64,000 nt of DNA from an uncultured Alphaproteobacteria bacterium (GTDB lineage Bacteria > Pseudomonadota > Alphaproteobacteria > Caulobacterales > Caulobacteraceae): assembly GCA_903909375.1 (NCBI GenBank), contig CAIVVM010000036.1, positions 62,001-126,000 on the forward strand, written 5' to 3'. Under the pieces are notes generated by a model. The model had not been told where the DNA came from. It was given only the letters and a program-made list of their open reading frames with translations, and searched no databases. Below are positions 17,969-27,090 of the stretch, piece by piece (position 1 is the first letter of the stretch; each line of letters opens with the position of its first letter). The translations under genes and the position numbers were made by a program.

Positions 17969-19615
17969 CTACCGCCCGAGCACCAAATCCGCCGCCTTTT
18001 CTGCGATCATGATGGTTGGCGCATTGGTGTTGCCGGACACCAGACGCGGCATCACCGAGGCGTCGACCACTCTCAGGCCCTCCACGCCATGCACCCGCAA
18101 CTGCGCGTCAACCACAGCCCGCGGTCCATGGCCCATCTGGCAGGTGCCCACCGGGTGATAGATGGTTGAGCCGGCCATGCGGGCGTAGCCCAACAGGGCT
18201 TCGTCGTCGGTGAAGTCGGGACCTGGCAGCATCTCGTGATCGATGTAGGGGGCCAGCGCCGGCTGGCTGGCGATTCTGCGGCCCCACTTCAGCCCCGCCA
18301 CAGCCACTTCCTGATCCAGAGGATCAGCGAGATAGTTGGGCGCGATGGCCGGATAGACGGTGGGATCGGCGGATTTGATCCGGATGGTTCCCCGGCTCTC
18401 CGGACGCACCTGGCAGGGGGCGATGGTGAGGCCAGGCGCACTGTCCAGCTCCATCTTGCCCTCCGTCACAGCCTTTTCCAGATTCTGTGACGCCGGCAGG
18501 ATGTGGAACTGGATGTCAGGCCCCGCCAGGTCAGGCCGGGACTTGCAGAACGCCGCCACGTGGGCCGCGGAAAGAGTCAGCAGGCCCTTGCGCTGAAATG
18601 CGTACTTCAGCACCTCGCCCACGAAGCGCGGGCCCTTGGTCAACTCATTGACCGATACTGTTCCGGCCTTCAGGCGATAGGTGACCGCCATGACGTAGTG
18701 GTCCTGCAGATTTTCACCCACGCCCGGCAGGTCGGCGATCACCTCGATGCCGTGGTCGCGCAGCAGGTCGCCGGGCCCGATCCCGGAGAGTTGCAGCAGC
18801 TGCGGCGAATTGATCGCGCCGCCGGCCAGGATAACCTCGCGGCGGGCCTTGGCGACCTTGCGGACGCCGTTTTGCAGGTACTCCACCCCCACCGCGCGCT
18901 TGCCCTCGAATATCACCCGAGTGGTCAGGGCGCGGGTTTCCACGGCCAGGTTGGCGCGGCCCATGGCCGGGTGCAGATAGGCCACGGCGGCCGAGCAGCG
19001 TTGGCCGTTCTTCACGGTGAGCTGATAGTAGCTGACGCCCTCCTGGTCCTCGCCGTTGACGTCGGCGTTGCGGGGGATTCCGGCCTCGACACAGGCCTCC
19101 ACCACCGCATCGGACACCTCATGGCGGGTGGTGACGTCTGAAACATTCAGCGGGCCGCCGACCCCGTGATGGGCGCTGGCGCCGCGTTCCTGATGTTCGG
19201 AGCGCTTGAAGTAGGGTTCCACATCATCCCAGCCCCAGCCCTCGCAACCCAGCTGGCGCCAGCCGTCATAGTCGGCCTGCTGGCCACGGATGTAGAGCAG
19301 GCCGTTGATGGATGATGACCCACCCAGAACCTTGCCCCGTGGCCAGACATGCACTCGTCCGCCGGTGCCGGGATCCGGCTCGGTGGGGTAGAGCCAGTTG
19401 ACCTTGGGATCCTTCAATGTCTGCGCATAGCCCACCGGAACGTGGATCATCACGTTCGACATGAACTGACCCAGTTCCCGGGTCGGGCGGTCGTCGCCGC
19501 CGGCTTCCAGCAGGAGCACCTTGTTGGCCGGGTCGGCGGATAGCCGGTTGGCCAGCACACAGCCGGCCGAGCCTGCGCCCACGATAATGTAGTCGGCGGT
19601 GATGTCGTCAGACAT
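17969..19615 (-). CDS. GMC family FAD-dependent alcohol/choline dehydrogenase-like oxidoreductase
   Basis: A 548-residue flavoprotein. The N-terminal ADP-binding motif is 'DYIIVGAGSAGCVLANRLS'. The GMC signature 'WPRGKVLGGSSSINGLLYIRG' follows, and the C-terminal catalytic region contains 'YHPVGTCQMG' (active-site His) and 'VSGNTNAPTIMIAEKAADL' (Asn). It would oxidise a primary alcohol to the aldehyde, with electrons passing to the respiratory chain; choline and polyethylene-glycol-type alcohols are family possibilities, but the substrate is not visible. I chose the ATG at 19615 because it is immediately upstream of the Rossmann strand. Confidence 0.87.
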   Translation of the reverse strand: MSDDITADYIIVGAGSAGCVLANRLSADPANKVLLLEAGGDDRPTRELGQFMSNVMIHVPVGYAQTLKDPKVNWLYPTEPDPGTGGRVHVWPRGKVLGGSSSINGLLYIRGQQADYDGWRQLGCEGWGWDDVEPYFKRSEHQERGASAHHGVGGPLNVSDVTTRHEVSDAVVEACVEAGIPRNADVNGEDQEGVSYYQLTVKNGQRCSAAVAYLHPAMGRANLAVETRALTTRVIFEGKRAVGVEYLQNGVRKVAKARREVILAGGAINSPQLLQLSGIGPGDLLRDHGIEVIADLPGVGENLQDHYVMAVTYRLKAGTVSVNELTKGPRFVGEVLKYAFQRKGLLTLSAAHVAAFCKSRPDLAGPDIQFHILPASQNLEKAVTEGKMELDSAPGLTIAPCQVRPESRGTIRIKSADPTVYPAIAPNYLADPLDQEVAVAGLKWGRRIASQPALAPYIDHEMLPGPDFTDDEALLGYARMAGSTIYHPVGTCQMGHGPRAVVDAQLRVHGVEGLRVVDASVMPRLVSGNTNAPTIMIAEKAADLVLGR

Positions 19616-19708
19616 GAGCAGGATTCCAGTTACCGTTTTCGCCAAGGCAAACGGAAATAGGAAGGTGACTTTGCGGAAGTCTCCAGCCCGTTTCGGTCCT
19701 GACCGGGA

Positions 19709-20587
19709 TTAGCGGGTCGGAACGGGCACGGCGCCGCGATAGTCATAGAAGCCGCGACCCGATTTGCGGCCCAGCCAACCGGCTTCGACGTACTTCGTCA
19801 GCAGCGGGCAGGGGCGATATTTTGAGTCCGCGAGGCCCTCGTAGAGCACGTTCATGATCGACAGGACGGTATCCAGACCGATGAAATCACCCAGTTCCAG
19901 GGGCCCCATGGGATGGTTGGCGCCCAGCTTCATGGCGGTGTCGATGGCGTCGACCGTGCCGACGCCTTCATAGAGTGTGTAAATTGCCTCGTTGATCATC
20001 GGCACCAGCACGCGGTTGACGATGAAGGCGGGGAAATCCTCGGCGTTGGAGGTGGTCTTGCCCAGCGACTGGGCGAAACTGACGGCAGTCTCGTAGGTGG
20101 CGGGGCCCGTGGCGATGCCGCGGATGATTTCCACCAGCTTCATCACCGGCACCGGGTTCATGAAGTGCAGGCCGATGAACCGGTCCGGCCGGTCGGTCAC
20201 CGAGGCCAGGCGGGTGATCGAGATCGAGGATGTGTTGGAGGCCAGGATCGTATCAGCGCCCAGGTGGGGGCCGAGCGCGCGGAAGATGGTCTTCTTGGTT
20301 TCCTCGTTCTCAGTAGCCGCCTCGATGGCGAGGTCCGTGGTCCCGATTGACTGGAGTTCCGGCGCGGCCTTGATCCGGCCCATCGCCGCTTCCATGGCCG
20401 GGTGCTCGATGATGTTGCGGCTGACCTGGCGGGTCATGTTCTTCTCGATCAGGGCGAGGCCCTGGGCGATCCGCTCGGCGCTGACGTCGTGGAGCAGGAC
20501 GTCGTACCCGGCCAGGGCCACTACGTGGGCGATCCCCGATCCCATCTGACCCGCGCCGATGACGCCGACTGTCCTGATGTCAACCAT
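19709..20587 (-). CDS. 3-hydroxybutyryl-CoA dehydrogenase
   Basis: A 292-residue NAD(P)-dependent 3-hydroxyacyl-CoA dehydrogenase. The Rossmann motif is 'VGVIGAGQMGSGIAHVVALAGYDV', the 'SNTSSISITRLA' segment holds a catalytic Ser/Asn region, and 'GLHFMNPVPVMKLVEII' contains the catalytic His. It ends with the C-terminal domain 'GRKSGRGFYDY'. It interconverts (S)-3-hydroxybutyryl-CoA and acetoacetyl-CoA. I chose the ATG at 20587, with AAGG upstream, over a longer frame. It lies downstream of etfBA on the same strand but after a terminator, so probably has its own promoter. Confidence 0.9.
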   Translation of the reverse strand: MVDIRTVGVIGAGQMGSGIAHVVALAGYDVLLHDVSAERIAQGLALIEKNMTRQVSRNIIEHPAMEAAMGRIKAAPELQSIGTTDLAIEAATENEETKKTIFRALGPHLGADTILASNTSSISITRLASVTDRPDRFIGLHFMNPVPVMKLVEIIRGIATGPATYETAVSFAQSLGKTTSNAEDFPAFIVNRVLVPMINEAIYTLYEGVGTVDAIDTAMKLGANHPMGPLELGDFIGLDTVLSIMNVLYEGLADSKYRPCPLLTKYVEAGWLGRKSGRGFYDYRGAVPVPTR

Positions 20588-20750
20588 ACTGCCTTGGCCT
20601 CGATGCCGTCGGGCGAGCACCGCCCAAACTCAGGGCAGGCGTTCTAGCACGTGAATGGCGCATTGCGGCAAGCGGTTTGCTGCGGCGCAACAGGTCGGAG
20701 AGCCGAAGGGCTGTGGTGCTGCGGGGCTCCCGGGCGTGCGCCGGACACGA

Positions 20751-20785
20751 AAAAGGGGGCGGCCTCGCGCTGAGACCGGCCCCCT
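20751..20785 (-). terminator. Rho-independent terminator after etfA
   Basis: On the minus strand a GC-rich hairpin (arms beginning AGGGGGC and ending GCCCCCT) is followed directly by a run of T. It lies about 20 bases after the etfA stop and would end the etfBA transcript before the hydroxybutyryl-CoA dehydrogenase gene. Confidence 0.75.
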
Positions 20786-20807
20786 ATCAATCCAGGTCCG
20801 CGTGCAG

Positions 20808-21752
20808 CTAGACGCCGGCGGCGGTCAGTGAGCTCATCAGTTCCGGCACCGCAGTCTTGTAGTCGGCCACCAGACCAAAGTCGGCGACCTGGAAGATCGG
20901 CGCATCGCCGTCCTTGTTGATCGCCACGATGATCTTGGAGTCCTTCATGCCGGCCAGGTGCTGGATGGCGCCCGAGATGCCGATGGCGATGTAGAGTTCC
21001 GGCGCCACGACCTTGCCGGTCTGACCCACCTGGTAGTCGTTCGGCGCATAACCAGCGTCAACAGCGGCGCGGCTGGCGCCCACGGCGGCGCCCAGCTTGT
21101 CGGCCAGAGGCTCGATCACCTTCTGGAACTCTTCGGCAGAGCCCATGGCGCGGCCGCCAGAGACCACGATCTTGGCGGCGCCCAGATCCGGGCGGGCCGA
21201 CTTGACGATCTGCTGGTCGATGAAATGCACCTTGGCCTGCGCGCCGGGGGCAGCGGCAGCCTCGACCTTGGCCGACCCGTCGGTGGCCGCTGCCTTGAAG
21301 GCGGTGGGGCGCACGGTCAGTACCTTCTTGGCGTCAGCCGACTGGACGGTTTCCAGCGCATTGCCGGCGTAGATCGGACGCACGAAGGTGTCGGCGGAGA
21401 CCACCTCGATCACTTCGGAGATCTGGGCCACATCCAGCTTGGCGGCGATGCGAGGGCTAAAGCTCTTGCCCTGCGAGGTGGCGGGGATCAGGACGGCGTC
21501 ATAGCCCCCCATCAGGCCGACGACCAGGTCACCCACAGCCTCGGCGATGCCTTGGCCAAGCTCGGCGCTTTCCGCCGTCAGCACCTTGCGCACGCCGCTG
21601 ATCTTTGCGGCGTCGGCGCCCAGCGCCGCCGTATTTGTCCCGGCCACGAGGACATCCACGTCTCCCGAGATGGCGAGGGCTGCGGTGACCACCTTGTGGG
21701 TATTGTCCTTGAGCGTCGCGTTGTCGTGGTCGGCGATTACGAGAACGGCCAT
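20808..21752 (-). CDS. etfA: Electron transfer flavoprotein alpha subunit
   Basis: A 314-residue subunit of the heterodimeric ETF, which collects electrons from acyl-CoA dehydrogenases and passes them to ETF-ubiquinone oxidoreductase. The C-terminal FAD-binding domain is clear: '[21 protein letters not shown]', '[14 protein letters not shown]', '[25 protein letters not shown]' (in part) and '[16 protein letters not shown]'. The start codon directly follows the etfB stop, with no intervening base, so translation is coupled. Confidence 0.96.
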   Translation of the reverse strand: MAVLVIADHDNATLKDNTHKVVTAALAISGDVDVLVAGTNTAALGADAAKISGVRKVLTAESAELGQGIAEAVGDLVVGLMGGYDAVLIPATSQGKSFSPRIAAKLDVAQISEVIEVVSADTFVRPIYAGNALETVQSADAKKVLTVRPTAFKAAATDGSAKVEAAAAPGAQAKVHFIDQQIVKSARPDLGAAKIVVSGGRAMGSAEEFQKVIEPLADKLGAAVGASRAAVDAGYAPNDYQVGQTGKVVAPELYIAIGISGAIQHLAGMKDSKIIVAINKDGDAPIFQVADFGLVADYKTAVPELMSSLTAAGV

Positions 21753-22499
21753 CTAGAATACCCCCGAAGTCTTGAGGTTGCTGACGATGTCGGCGGCGGC
21801 TTCCACCTTGATGCCGGCCGAGCGCTTGGCCGGCTCGGTGACCTTGATCACCTTGAGGCGCGGCGCGGTATCGACGCCGAGCGAAGCCAGTTCCTTGACG
21901 TCCAGCGGCTTCTTCTTGGCCTTCATGATGTTGGGCAGGCTGGCGTAGCGGGGCTCATTGAGGCGCAGGTCAGCCGTCACGACCGCCGGCAGGTTGACTT
22001 CCAGGGTCTGCAGGCCGCCGTCGACCTCGCGGGTCACCTTGGCTTTACCGCCTTCGATGGTGAGTTCCGAGGCGAAAGTCGCCTGGGGCCAATCGAGCAG
22101 CGTCGATAGCATCTGGCCGGTGGCGTTGTTGTCGCCGTCGATGGCCTGCTTGCCCATCAGGACGAGGTCGGGATTTTCTTCGGCGATGATCGCCCTCAGC
22201 ACCTTGGCCACCGCCAGCGGCTCCAGATCCTGATCGGTCTGGATCAGGATGGCGCGGTCAGCGCCCATGGCCAGCGAGGTCCGCAGGGTTTCCTGCGCCT
22301 GGGCCGGACCGATGGAAACAGCCACGACCTCCGTCGCCACGCCCTTTTCCTTGAGTCGCACAGCCTCTTCGACCGCGATCTCGCAGAAGGGATTCATCGA
22401 CATTTTCACGTTTGCGAGGTCGACGCCCGTCTGATCGGCCTTTACGCGGGCCTTGACGTTATAGTCGATCACCCGCTTGACCGGGACCAACACCTTCAT
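21753..22499 (-). CDS. etfB: Electron transfer flavoprotein beta subunit
   Basis: A 248-residue ETF beta subunit, which binds AMP and docks with acyl-CoA dehydrogenases. Typical segments are the N-terminal '[19 protein letters not shown]', '[18 protein letters not shown]', the dehydrogenase recognition region '[20 protein letters not shown]' and '[28 protein letters not shown]' (cited in part). It is the first gene of the etfBA operon. The start region has no strong Shine-Dalgarno. The two small plus-strand genes beyond 22648 are divergent. Confidence 0.96.
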   Translation of the reverse strand: MKVLVPVKRVIDYNVKARVKADQTGVDLANVKMSMNPFCEIAVEEAVRLKEKGVATEVVAVSIGPAQAQETLRTSLAMGADRAILIQTDQDLEPLAVAKVLRAIIAEENPDLVLMGKQAIDGDNNATGQMLSTLLDWPQATFASELTIEGGKAKVTREVDGGLQTLEVNLPAVVTADLRLNEPRYASLPNIMKAKKKPLDVKELASLGVDTAPRLKVIKVTEPAKRSAGIKVEAAADIVSNLKTSGVF

Positions 22500-22647
22500 G
22501 GGTTGCTAGCGCCTCAAATTGGGGTTTCTGAACGAAATAAGCGGGAGGGCAATAACGGTTCCGCCGCGCATTGCAAGCTTGCGAGACCTTATTCCCGTTG
22601 CGACCGGGCACTAGCCAGACCCCCCTCTCGTTACGTAAAAGGCGTCC

Positions 22648-22917
22648 ATGAACCCGAACATTGAGCGCCTCAAGCTCATCTTTGTCGCCCTCTTCGCCGT
22701 GATCGTCGCGGGCGTGCTGGTATGGCAGGTGGGTTGGATTATACCGCAAAAGAAGTGCGAGGCCGCCCGCAAGTGGTGGGACGTCGACCAGCGGGTCTGC
22801 GCCCAGCCGGTACTGATTTCCGACATCACCGGCCGCACAATCGACGACAAGGCCGCCGAGGCCGAGGCGAAAGCCGCCATCGGCCGCCCCGCGCCGCCCG
22901 CCGCCGCAAAGCCCTAA
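22648..22917 (+). CDS. Small single-pass membrane protein, unknown function
   Basis: An 89-residue protein. A hydrophobic segment at about residues 8-30 (KLIFVALFAVIVAGVLVWQV) anchors it with a short cytoplasmic N-terminus. The rest is soluble, with two Cys (KKCEAARKWWDVDQRVCAQP) that could form a disulfide outside the membrane, and an Ala/Pro-rich tail. I do not recognise the family; similar short proteins occur in Caulobacteraceae to my recollection. The coding frame and ATG are plausible, and the C-terminus overlaps the convergent adenosyltransferase gene by four bases. Confidence 0.68.
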   Translation: MNPNIERLKLIFVALFAVIVAGVLVWQVGWIIPQKKCEAARKWWDVDQRVCAQPVLISDITGRTIDDKAAEAEAKAAIGRPAPPAAAKP

Positions 22918-23489
22918 CGCGTCGCCCCGGAAACCCAGAACACCTCGGACTCGCCGCGGTCATTGGCCCAGCGTGCGGCGACGAACAGAAAGTCCGACAG
23001 CCGGTTGATGTAGCGAAGTGCGGGTCCGCCAACCGGCTCGCCGGCCTCGATCAGCCTCACAGCCTCTCGCTCGGCGCGCCGGCAAACGGTGCGCGCCAGG
23101 TGCAGCGCTGCGGCGGCCGGTGTCCCGCCAGGCAGCACAAAGGACATCAGATCGGGCAACTTCGTATTCAGTTCGTCGATCTCGGTCTCAAGCCGGCCGA
23201 CCTGGCCGTCGATTATGCGCAGCTTCGAGCCTGCAACCTCATCGGGCGCAGCCGGGGTCGACAGGTCGGCGCCAAGGTCGAAGAGCTCGTTCTGGATCCG
23301 AGCCAGCATGGCGTCGAGTTGGGCGTCCCCGGCGGTGTGGACACGGGCGAGGCCCAGGCAGGCATTGGTCTCGTCGACGGCGCCATAGGCTTCGACCCGG
23401 ATGTCGGCCTTGCTGACCATGGCGCCCGTAGCCAGGCGCGTCGTGCCCGCGTCACCGGTGCGGGTATAGATTCGGTTGAGCGTGACCAT
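22914..23489 (-). CDS. PduO-type cob(I)alamin adenosyltransferase
   Basis: A 191-residue ATP:cob(I)alamin adenosyltransferase (PduO/MMAB family) making the coenzyme form of B12. The N-terminal 'RIYTRTGDAGTTRL' ATP-binding motif, 'AYGAVDETNACLGLAR', and the C-terminal 'RTVCRRAEREAVRL' and 'YINRLSDFLFVAARWAN' signatures are all present. The product is needed by mutases of the methylmalonyl/ethylmalonyl-CoA routes. Its start overlaps the stop of the small HIG1-domain gene by one base (TGATG), so the two are translationally coupled. Confidence 0.92.
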   Translation of the reverse strand: MVTLNRIYTRTGDAGTTRLATGAMVSKADIRVEAYGAVDETNACLGLARVHTAGDAQLDAMLARIQNELFDLGADLSTPAAPDEVAGSKLRIIDGQVGRLETEIDELNTKLPDLMSFVLPGGTPAAAALHLARTVCRRAEREAVRLIEAGEPVGGPALRYINRLSDFLFVAARWANDRGESEVFWVSGATR

Positions 23490-23686
23490 CAGCCCTGACC
23501 CCGGTACCAGGCGGCGGCCACCAGCACCGCGATGGCGATCGCCTGCATCAGCACGCGTAACCGCATCAGTTTGTTGGAATAGGAACGCCCGAAATCGCCG
23601 CCGCGGAACAGGGCGAACAGACCAACCAGCAGCACCAGGCTGACCGCCGCGAGCGCGGCGTAGATGAGATAGTCAAAGATATCCAT
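23489..23686 (-). CDS. HIG1-domain twin-transmembrane small protein
   Basis: A 65-residue protein with two membrane segments (about residues 6-27 and 43-60) joined by a short polar loop 'RGGDFGRSYSNKLMRLRVLMQ'. This is the pattern of the hypoxia-induced gene 1 (HIG_1_N) domain found in alphaproteobacteria and mitochondria, where relatives assist cytochrome oxidase assembly. The role in bacteria is not established. It is coupled to the downstream adenosyltransferase gene by a one-base overlap. Confidence 0.8.
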   Translation of the reverse strand: MDIFDYLIYAALAAVSLVLLVGLFALFRGGDFGRSYSNKLMRLRVLMQAIAIAVLVAAAWYRGQG

Positions 23687-24045
23687 GGGCTGATCTTAGG
23701 CCGACAGGGCCGGGTCCCGCCACATCAATCCCGAAGGACCATAACTGATCTCACGAGGTAGCCGAGATGACTCTGCTCACCGAACGGTGGTTTGCAACTG
23801 TTACGCCTTGCCGGGAATTCGAGCCGGAAACAGCAGGGCTGTGCACTATTTTTAGTTGTATTTCTGCACAAAAACTCGTGAGAGTGGCGAAATGTCGCAG
23901 TCGACAAGTGCGTTGTATCGGCTTAGTCGATGCTCCAGACCGAGTCCAATGAACACGTTCACTGTGGCTTTCGGCGGCTTCGTCGCCGACGGCCATCGAA
24001 TGTTCCGCCCGGAAGACCATCGGTCTGGGACAGCCGCAGGGTCAG
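23687..24045. other. AT-richer divergent intergenic region before the TetR pair
   Basis: A 359-base region between the minus-strand HIG1 gene and the plus-strand TetR genes. No coding frame looks real. It contains an AT-rich stretch (about 23846-23880) flanked by TGTGCA (23840-23845) and TGCACA (23865-23870), an inverted repeat with a 19-base spacer that might be a regulator site. It should hold promoters for both directions; none is clear enough to mark. Confidence 0.4.
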
Positions 24046-24696
24046 ATGAACCAAATCACGACAATCCGATCAGAAGGCGAAACACCGAAACGCGCGCCCA
24101 CGCGGCGCGCGCTTGCAAAGCGCCAGACGCGGCTGAAGGTTCTCAACGCCGCTCGCAATCTGTTCAGCGAGGAGGGCTATGAGGGCGCCACCATCCGCGA
24201 CATCGCCGCGGCTGCTGGCATGTCAACCGGCGCGGTCTTTGCCAATTTCCGCGACAAGTCGGATCTGTTCCGCGAGATCATGACCGAGGACCTGGACGCG
24301 TTGCTTGGGGCCATGCGCGCCGCAGGGACACAGGGCGGCAGAATTGAGGACAGCCTGCTGAAAGTCCTGATGGCGGGTTACGGCTTCTACAAGGCCCGCC
24401 TTCAACTGGCGCGCGCCGCATTCAGCGTTGCTTGGGATGTTGATGGCGGGCCGGCGCTCCGAGGCCTTGCCTCAAGTCGCGGCTTTCAGGACGTCTTCAG
24501 CGAGCAACTGACTTCGGCCGTCGAACGCGGGGAACTATCCCAACAATCCGAGGTCAAGCTACGCAGCCAGATGCTGATGGACTGCTTCCTGGCCAACTTC
24601 TCCCAGGCGATTTTCGAGGGCTGGAGCCTGGACGCGCTGCAGGCCCGCGCCAAGGACCAGATCCGGATAGTACTCGCCGGAGCGCGTGGCGGCTGA
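24046..24696 (+). CDS. TetR family regulator (first of a tandem pair)
   Basis: A 216-residue TetR/AcrR repressor-like protein. The N-terminal helix-turn-helix occupies about residues 27-72, with 'RNLFSEEGYEGATIRDIAAAAGMSTGAVFANFRDK' (cited here in two parts: the recognition helix is STGAVFANF). The C-terminal ligand domain is not assignable. It resembles the next gene over the DNA-binding domain ('GYxGATIRDIA', 'GxVF..F..K'), so the two are likely paralogues. Thirteen bases separate them and they are presumably co-transcribed. Confidence 0.87.
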   Translation: MNQITTIRSEGETPKRAPTRRALAKRQTRLKVLNAARNLFSEEGYEGATIRDIAAAAGMSTGAVFANFRDKSDLFREIMTEDLDALLGAMRAAGTQGGRIEDSLLKVLMAGYGFYKARLQLARAAFSVAWDVDGGPALRGLASSRGFQDVFSEQLTSAVERGELSQQSEVKLRSQMLMDCFLANFSQAIFEGWSLDALQARAKDQIRIVLAGARGG

Positions 24697-24709
24697 TAAA
24701 TCGTCGTAG

Positions 24710-25348
24710 ATGAAGGCCGATACCGGATCCATTGCTGGTGCGTCTCCGGTGCGCGCCTCCCAGAAGGAAGCGACCCGGCAACGGGTGCTGGCGTCCGCTC
24801 GGTCCCTGTTTGCCGTGCACGGCTATCAGGGCGCCACCATACGCGACATCGCCCGCGACGCGAACGTGTCTGTCGGAAGCGTTTTCACCACCTTTGCGTC
24901 CAAAGGCGTGATCCTGTCCGAGGTCATGGAAGCGCGGATAGAGCCACTCTATGTGGAGCTGGACAGGGTGATGCCGCATCTTCATGGCCCGACTGTCGAC
25001 CGGTTGAAAACGCTGTTTGCGATCCACATTCAGTTCGAAATGCAGATTCCCCGCCTGTTTCTGTCGCATATCGCTGCAGCCTATGACTGGACCCTGTCGC
25101 CAGACGCCAAGCCTTTCGGCCGGAATGCGCGGCTCAAGGGCGGGGTCACAGACTGCCTCGCCAAGGGCGTCGCAGACGGCGACATTCGCGCGGACGTCAA
25201 TCTCGACGACGTCGTGGCCTTGATCATTTCGGCCTTCGCCTGGACGTTCAGGTTGGCGATCACCCAGAACGCCGACGCCAAAGCCATGATCACAGTGATG
25301 GATCGACAGATCGGCCTGATCGTCGAAGGTCTCGCGCCGCGGCCCTGA
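24710..25348 (+). CDS. TetR family regulator (second of a tandem pair)
   Basis: A 212-residue TetR family protein with a DNA-binding domain at about residues 17-65 ('ARSLFAVHGYQGATIRDIA' followed by 'NVSVGSVFTTFASKG'). The C-terminal effector-binding domain shows no recognisable family. It follows the first TetR gene by 13 bases. It is convergent with the methylsuccinyl-CoA dehydrogenase-like gene, so it does not share a promoter with it. The target could be either TetR gene or a distant locus. Confidence 0.86.
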   Translation: MKADTGSIAGASPVRASQKEATRQRVLASARSLFAVHGYQGATIRDIARDANVSVGSVFTTFASKGVILSEVMEARIEPLYVELDRVMPHLHGPTVDRLKTLFAIHIQFEMQIPRLFLSHIAAAYDWTLSPDAKPFGRNARLKGGVTDCLAKGVADGDIRADVNLDDVVALIISAFAWTFRLAITQNADAKAMITVMDRQIGLIVEGLAPRP

Positions 25349-25371
25349 ATGGCGGCCCGGAGCGAGATGGG

Positions 25372-27012
25372 TCAGTTCGCGCCTTCCAACAGGCGCCGCG
25401 CGATCACCTGGGCCTGAATTTCCCCGGCGCCCTCGAAGATATTGAGGATGCGCGCGTCGGCAAGCACGCGGCTGACCGGCTGCTCGACGGCAAAACCGGT
25501 TCCACCGTGAATCTGCACCGCATTGTCCGCCGCCGCCCAGGCGATGCGGGCCGCCGTCAGTTTGGCCATCCCGGCCTCAAGATCGCAGCGACGGCCCTCG
25601 TCCTTGGCCCGCGCCGCGAACCAGGCTAACCGCCGTGCCCCGAGGATCTCGGCGGCCATCATGGCAAGCTTGTTGGCGACACGCGGGAAATCCGCGATGG
25701 ATCCGCCGAACTGTCGCCGCTGGAGCGCGTATTCGAGGGCCAGATCGAGGGCGTTCTGCGCCACACCGATGGCCCGTGCCGCCGTCTGGATCCGGGCGCT
25801 TTCGAAGGTGGCCATCAACTGGGCAAACCCCTGCCCCGTCTGACCGCCCAGCAGGTTACGGTCTGCGACTTCAAAGCCATCAAAGGCCAGTTCGTACTCC
25901 TTCATGCCGCGATAGCCGATGACCGCGATCTCGCCGCCGCTCATGCCGGCCGCCGGGAAGGGGTCCGCCAGGGTCCCGCGCGGCTTTTCGGCCAGGAACA
26001 TCGAAAGCCCCCGATGGTCCTTTGAGGCGGGCTCGGTGCGGACCAGCAGGGTCATCACATCCGCCCGCGCGGCATGGGTGATCCAGGTCTTGGCCCCGTA
26101 GACCCGCCAGCTGTCGCCCTCGCGGACAGCCCGGGTGCGCAGGGATCCCAGGTCGGATCCGGCCTCCGGCTCGGTGAACACGGCGGTAGGAATGGTCCGG
26201 CCCGAGGTGATCCCCGGCAGCCATCGCGCTTTCTGGTCATCGGTCCCGTGGGCCAGGATCAGTTCAGCAGCGATCTCCGAACGCGTGCCCAACGAGCCAG
26301 CGCCGATCCAGCCGCGCGACAGAGCTTCGGAGACCACGCACATTGCCACCTTGCCCATGCCCGCCCCGCCCCAGTCCTCCGGCGCCGTCAGGCCGAATAC
26401 GCCCAGGTCACCCAGCTCTTCCAGCAGGCCAAGCGGGATCAGTTCGTCGCGCAGGTGCCAGCCGTGCGCGTGCGGGGTGATTTTCTCGGCGGTGAACGCG
26501 TGGAACTGGTCCCGAACCGCCTCGAGGGTTTCATCCAGCCCGCTGGCCTCCAGCGAGGGCCTCCCGCGCGCCGCGTCCAGAAGTTCAACGATCCGGAGTT
26601 TCACCGCTTGTGAGGCGCCGGCCCGCAGTCGTCCGATCACATGGCCCAGCCGGTCTGCCGGAGCGAACACGTCGGCCGGCCGGAAGATCTCGCCCTGGTT
26701 CATGGGCAGGCCGCCGGCCAGCTGGCTCAAATACTCGTGGGCAAGGAGTTGTGCGGGCAGGGCTTCGGCTTCGCCGAAGTCATCGCCCAGCGACCGCGCC
26801 CAGACCGCCGTCTGCCGAAGGGTTTCGGCATAGGCCGCCGCCCAGGCGAGACCGTGGGAGGCATGTTGCTCGGCGTCGAGGGCGGTCCGGTCAAGCCGGC
26901 CATCCTTTTGGACGCGGCCGAGCACGGCGGATTGCAGTGAGGCCACGAGGGCTGCCGCCTCAAGCGCCGCCTCGTCCAGAAGGTCCGGGAGATGGGAAAG
27001 GATCAGGGTCAT
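25372..27012 (-). CDS. mcd: Acyl-CoA dehydrogenase, probable (2S)-methylsuccinyl-CoA dehydrogenase
   Basis: A 546-residue FAD-dependent acyl-CoA dehydrogenase. Residues from about 160 onward are a normal acyl-CoA dehydrogenase: 'FTEPEAGSDLGSLRTRAVREG', 'AFDGFEVADRNLLGG', 'YALQRRQFGGSIADFP' and 'VQIHGGTGFAVEQPVSRVLADARI' (cited in part). The extra N-terminal domain of about 155 residues, including 'GLAWAAAYAETLRQTA' and 'YLSQLAGGLPMNQGEIFRPAD', and the total length match methylsuccinyl-CoA dehydrogenase of the ethylmalonyl-CoA pathway, which makes mesaconyl-CoA. EtfAB would accept the electrons. The assignment rests on that architecture; a different long acyl-CoA dehydrogenase cannot be excluded. 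Confidence 0.72.
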   Translation of the reverse strand: MTLILSHLPDLLDEAALEAAALVASLQSAVLGRVQKDGRLDRTALDAEQHASHGLAWAAAYAETLRQTAVWARSLGDDFGEAEALPAQLLAHEYLSQLAGGLPMNQGEIFRPADVFAPADRLGHVIGRLRAGASQAVKLRIVELLDAARGRPSLEASGLDETLEAVRDQFHAFTAEKITPHAHGWHLRDELIPLGLLEELGDLGVFGLTAPEDWGGAGMGKVAMCVVSEALSRGWIGAGSLGTRSEIAAELILAHGTDDQKARWLPGITSGRTIPTAVFTEPEAGSDLGSLRTRAVREGDSWRVYGAKTWITHAARADVMTLLVRTEPASKDHRGLSMFLAEKPRGTLADPFPAAGMSGGEIAVIGYRGMKEYELAFDGFEVADRNLLGGQTGQGFAQLMATFESARIQTAARAIGVAQNALDLALEYALQRRQFGGSIADFPRVANKLAMMAAEILGARRLAWFAARAKDEGRRCDLEAGMAKLTAARIAWAAADNAVQIHGGTGFAVEQPVSRVLADARILNIFEGAGEIQAQVIARRLLEGAN

Positions 27013-27090
27013 GGCGGCACTATAGGCGGCTTGCGTTGCGTAAGGGGAATGGGCGATGGATAGGTCCCATCAAACACGGGATCCGCGCCC

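Noticed and set aside
22459..22749. Minus-strand frame before etfB
   Set aside because: Antisense to the small membrane protein gene and without a ribosome binding site.
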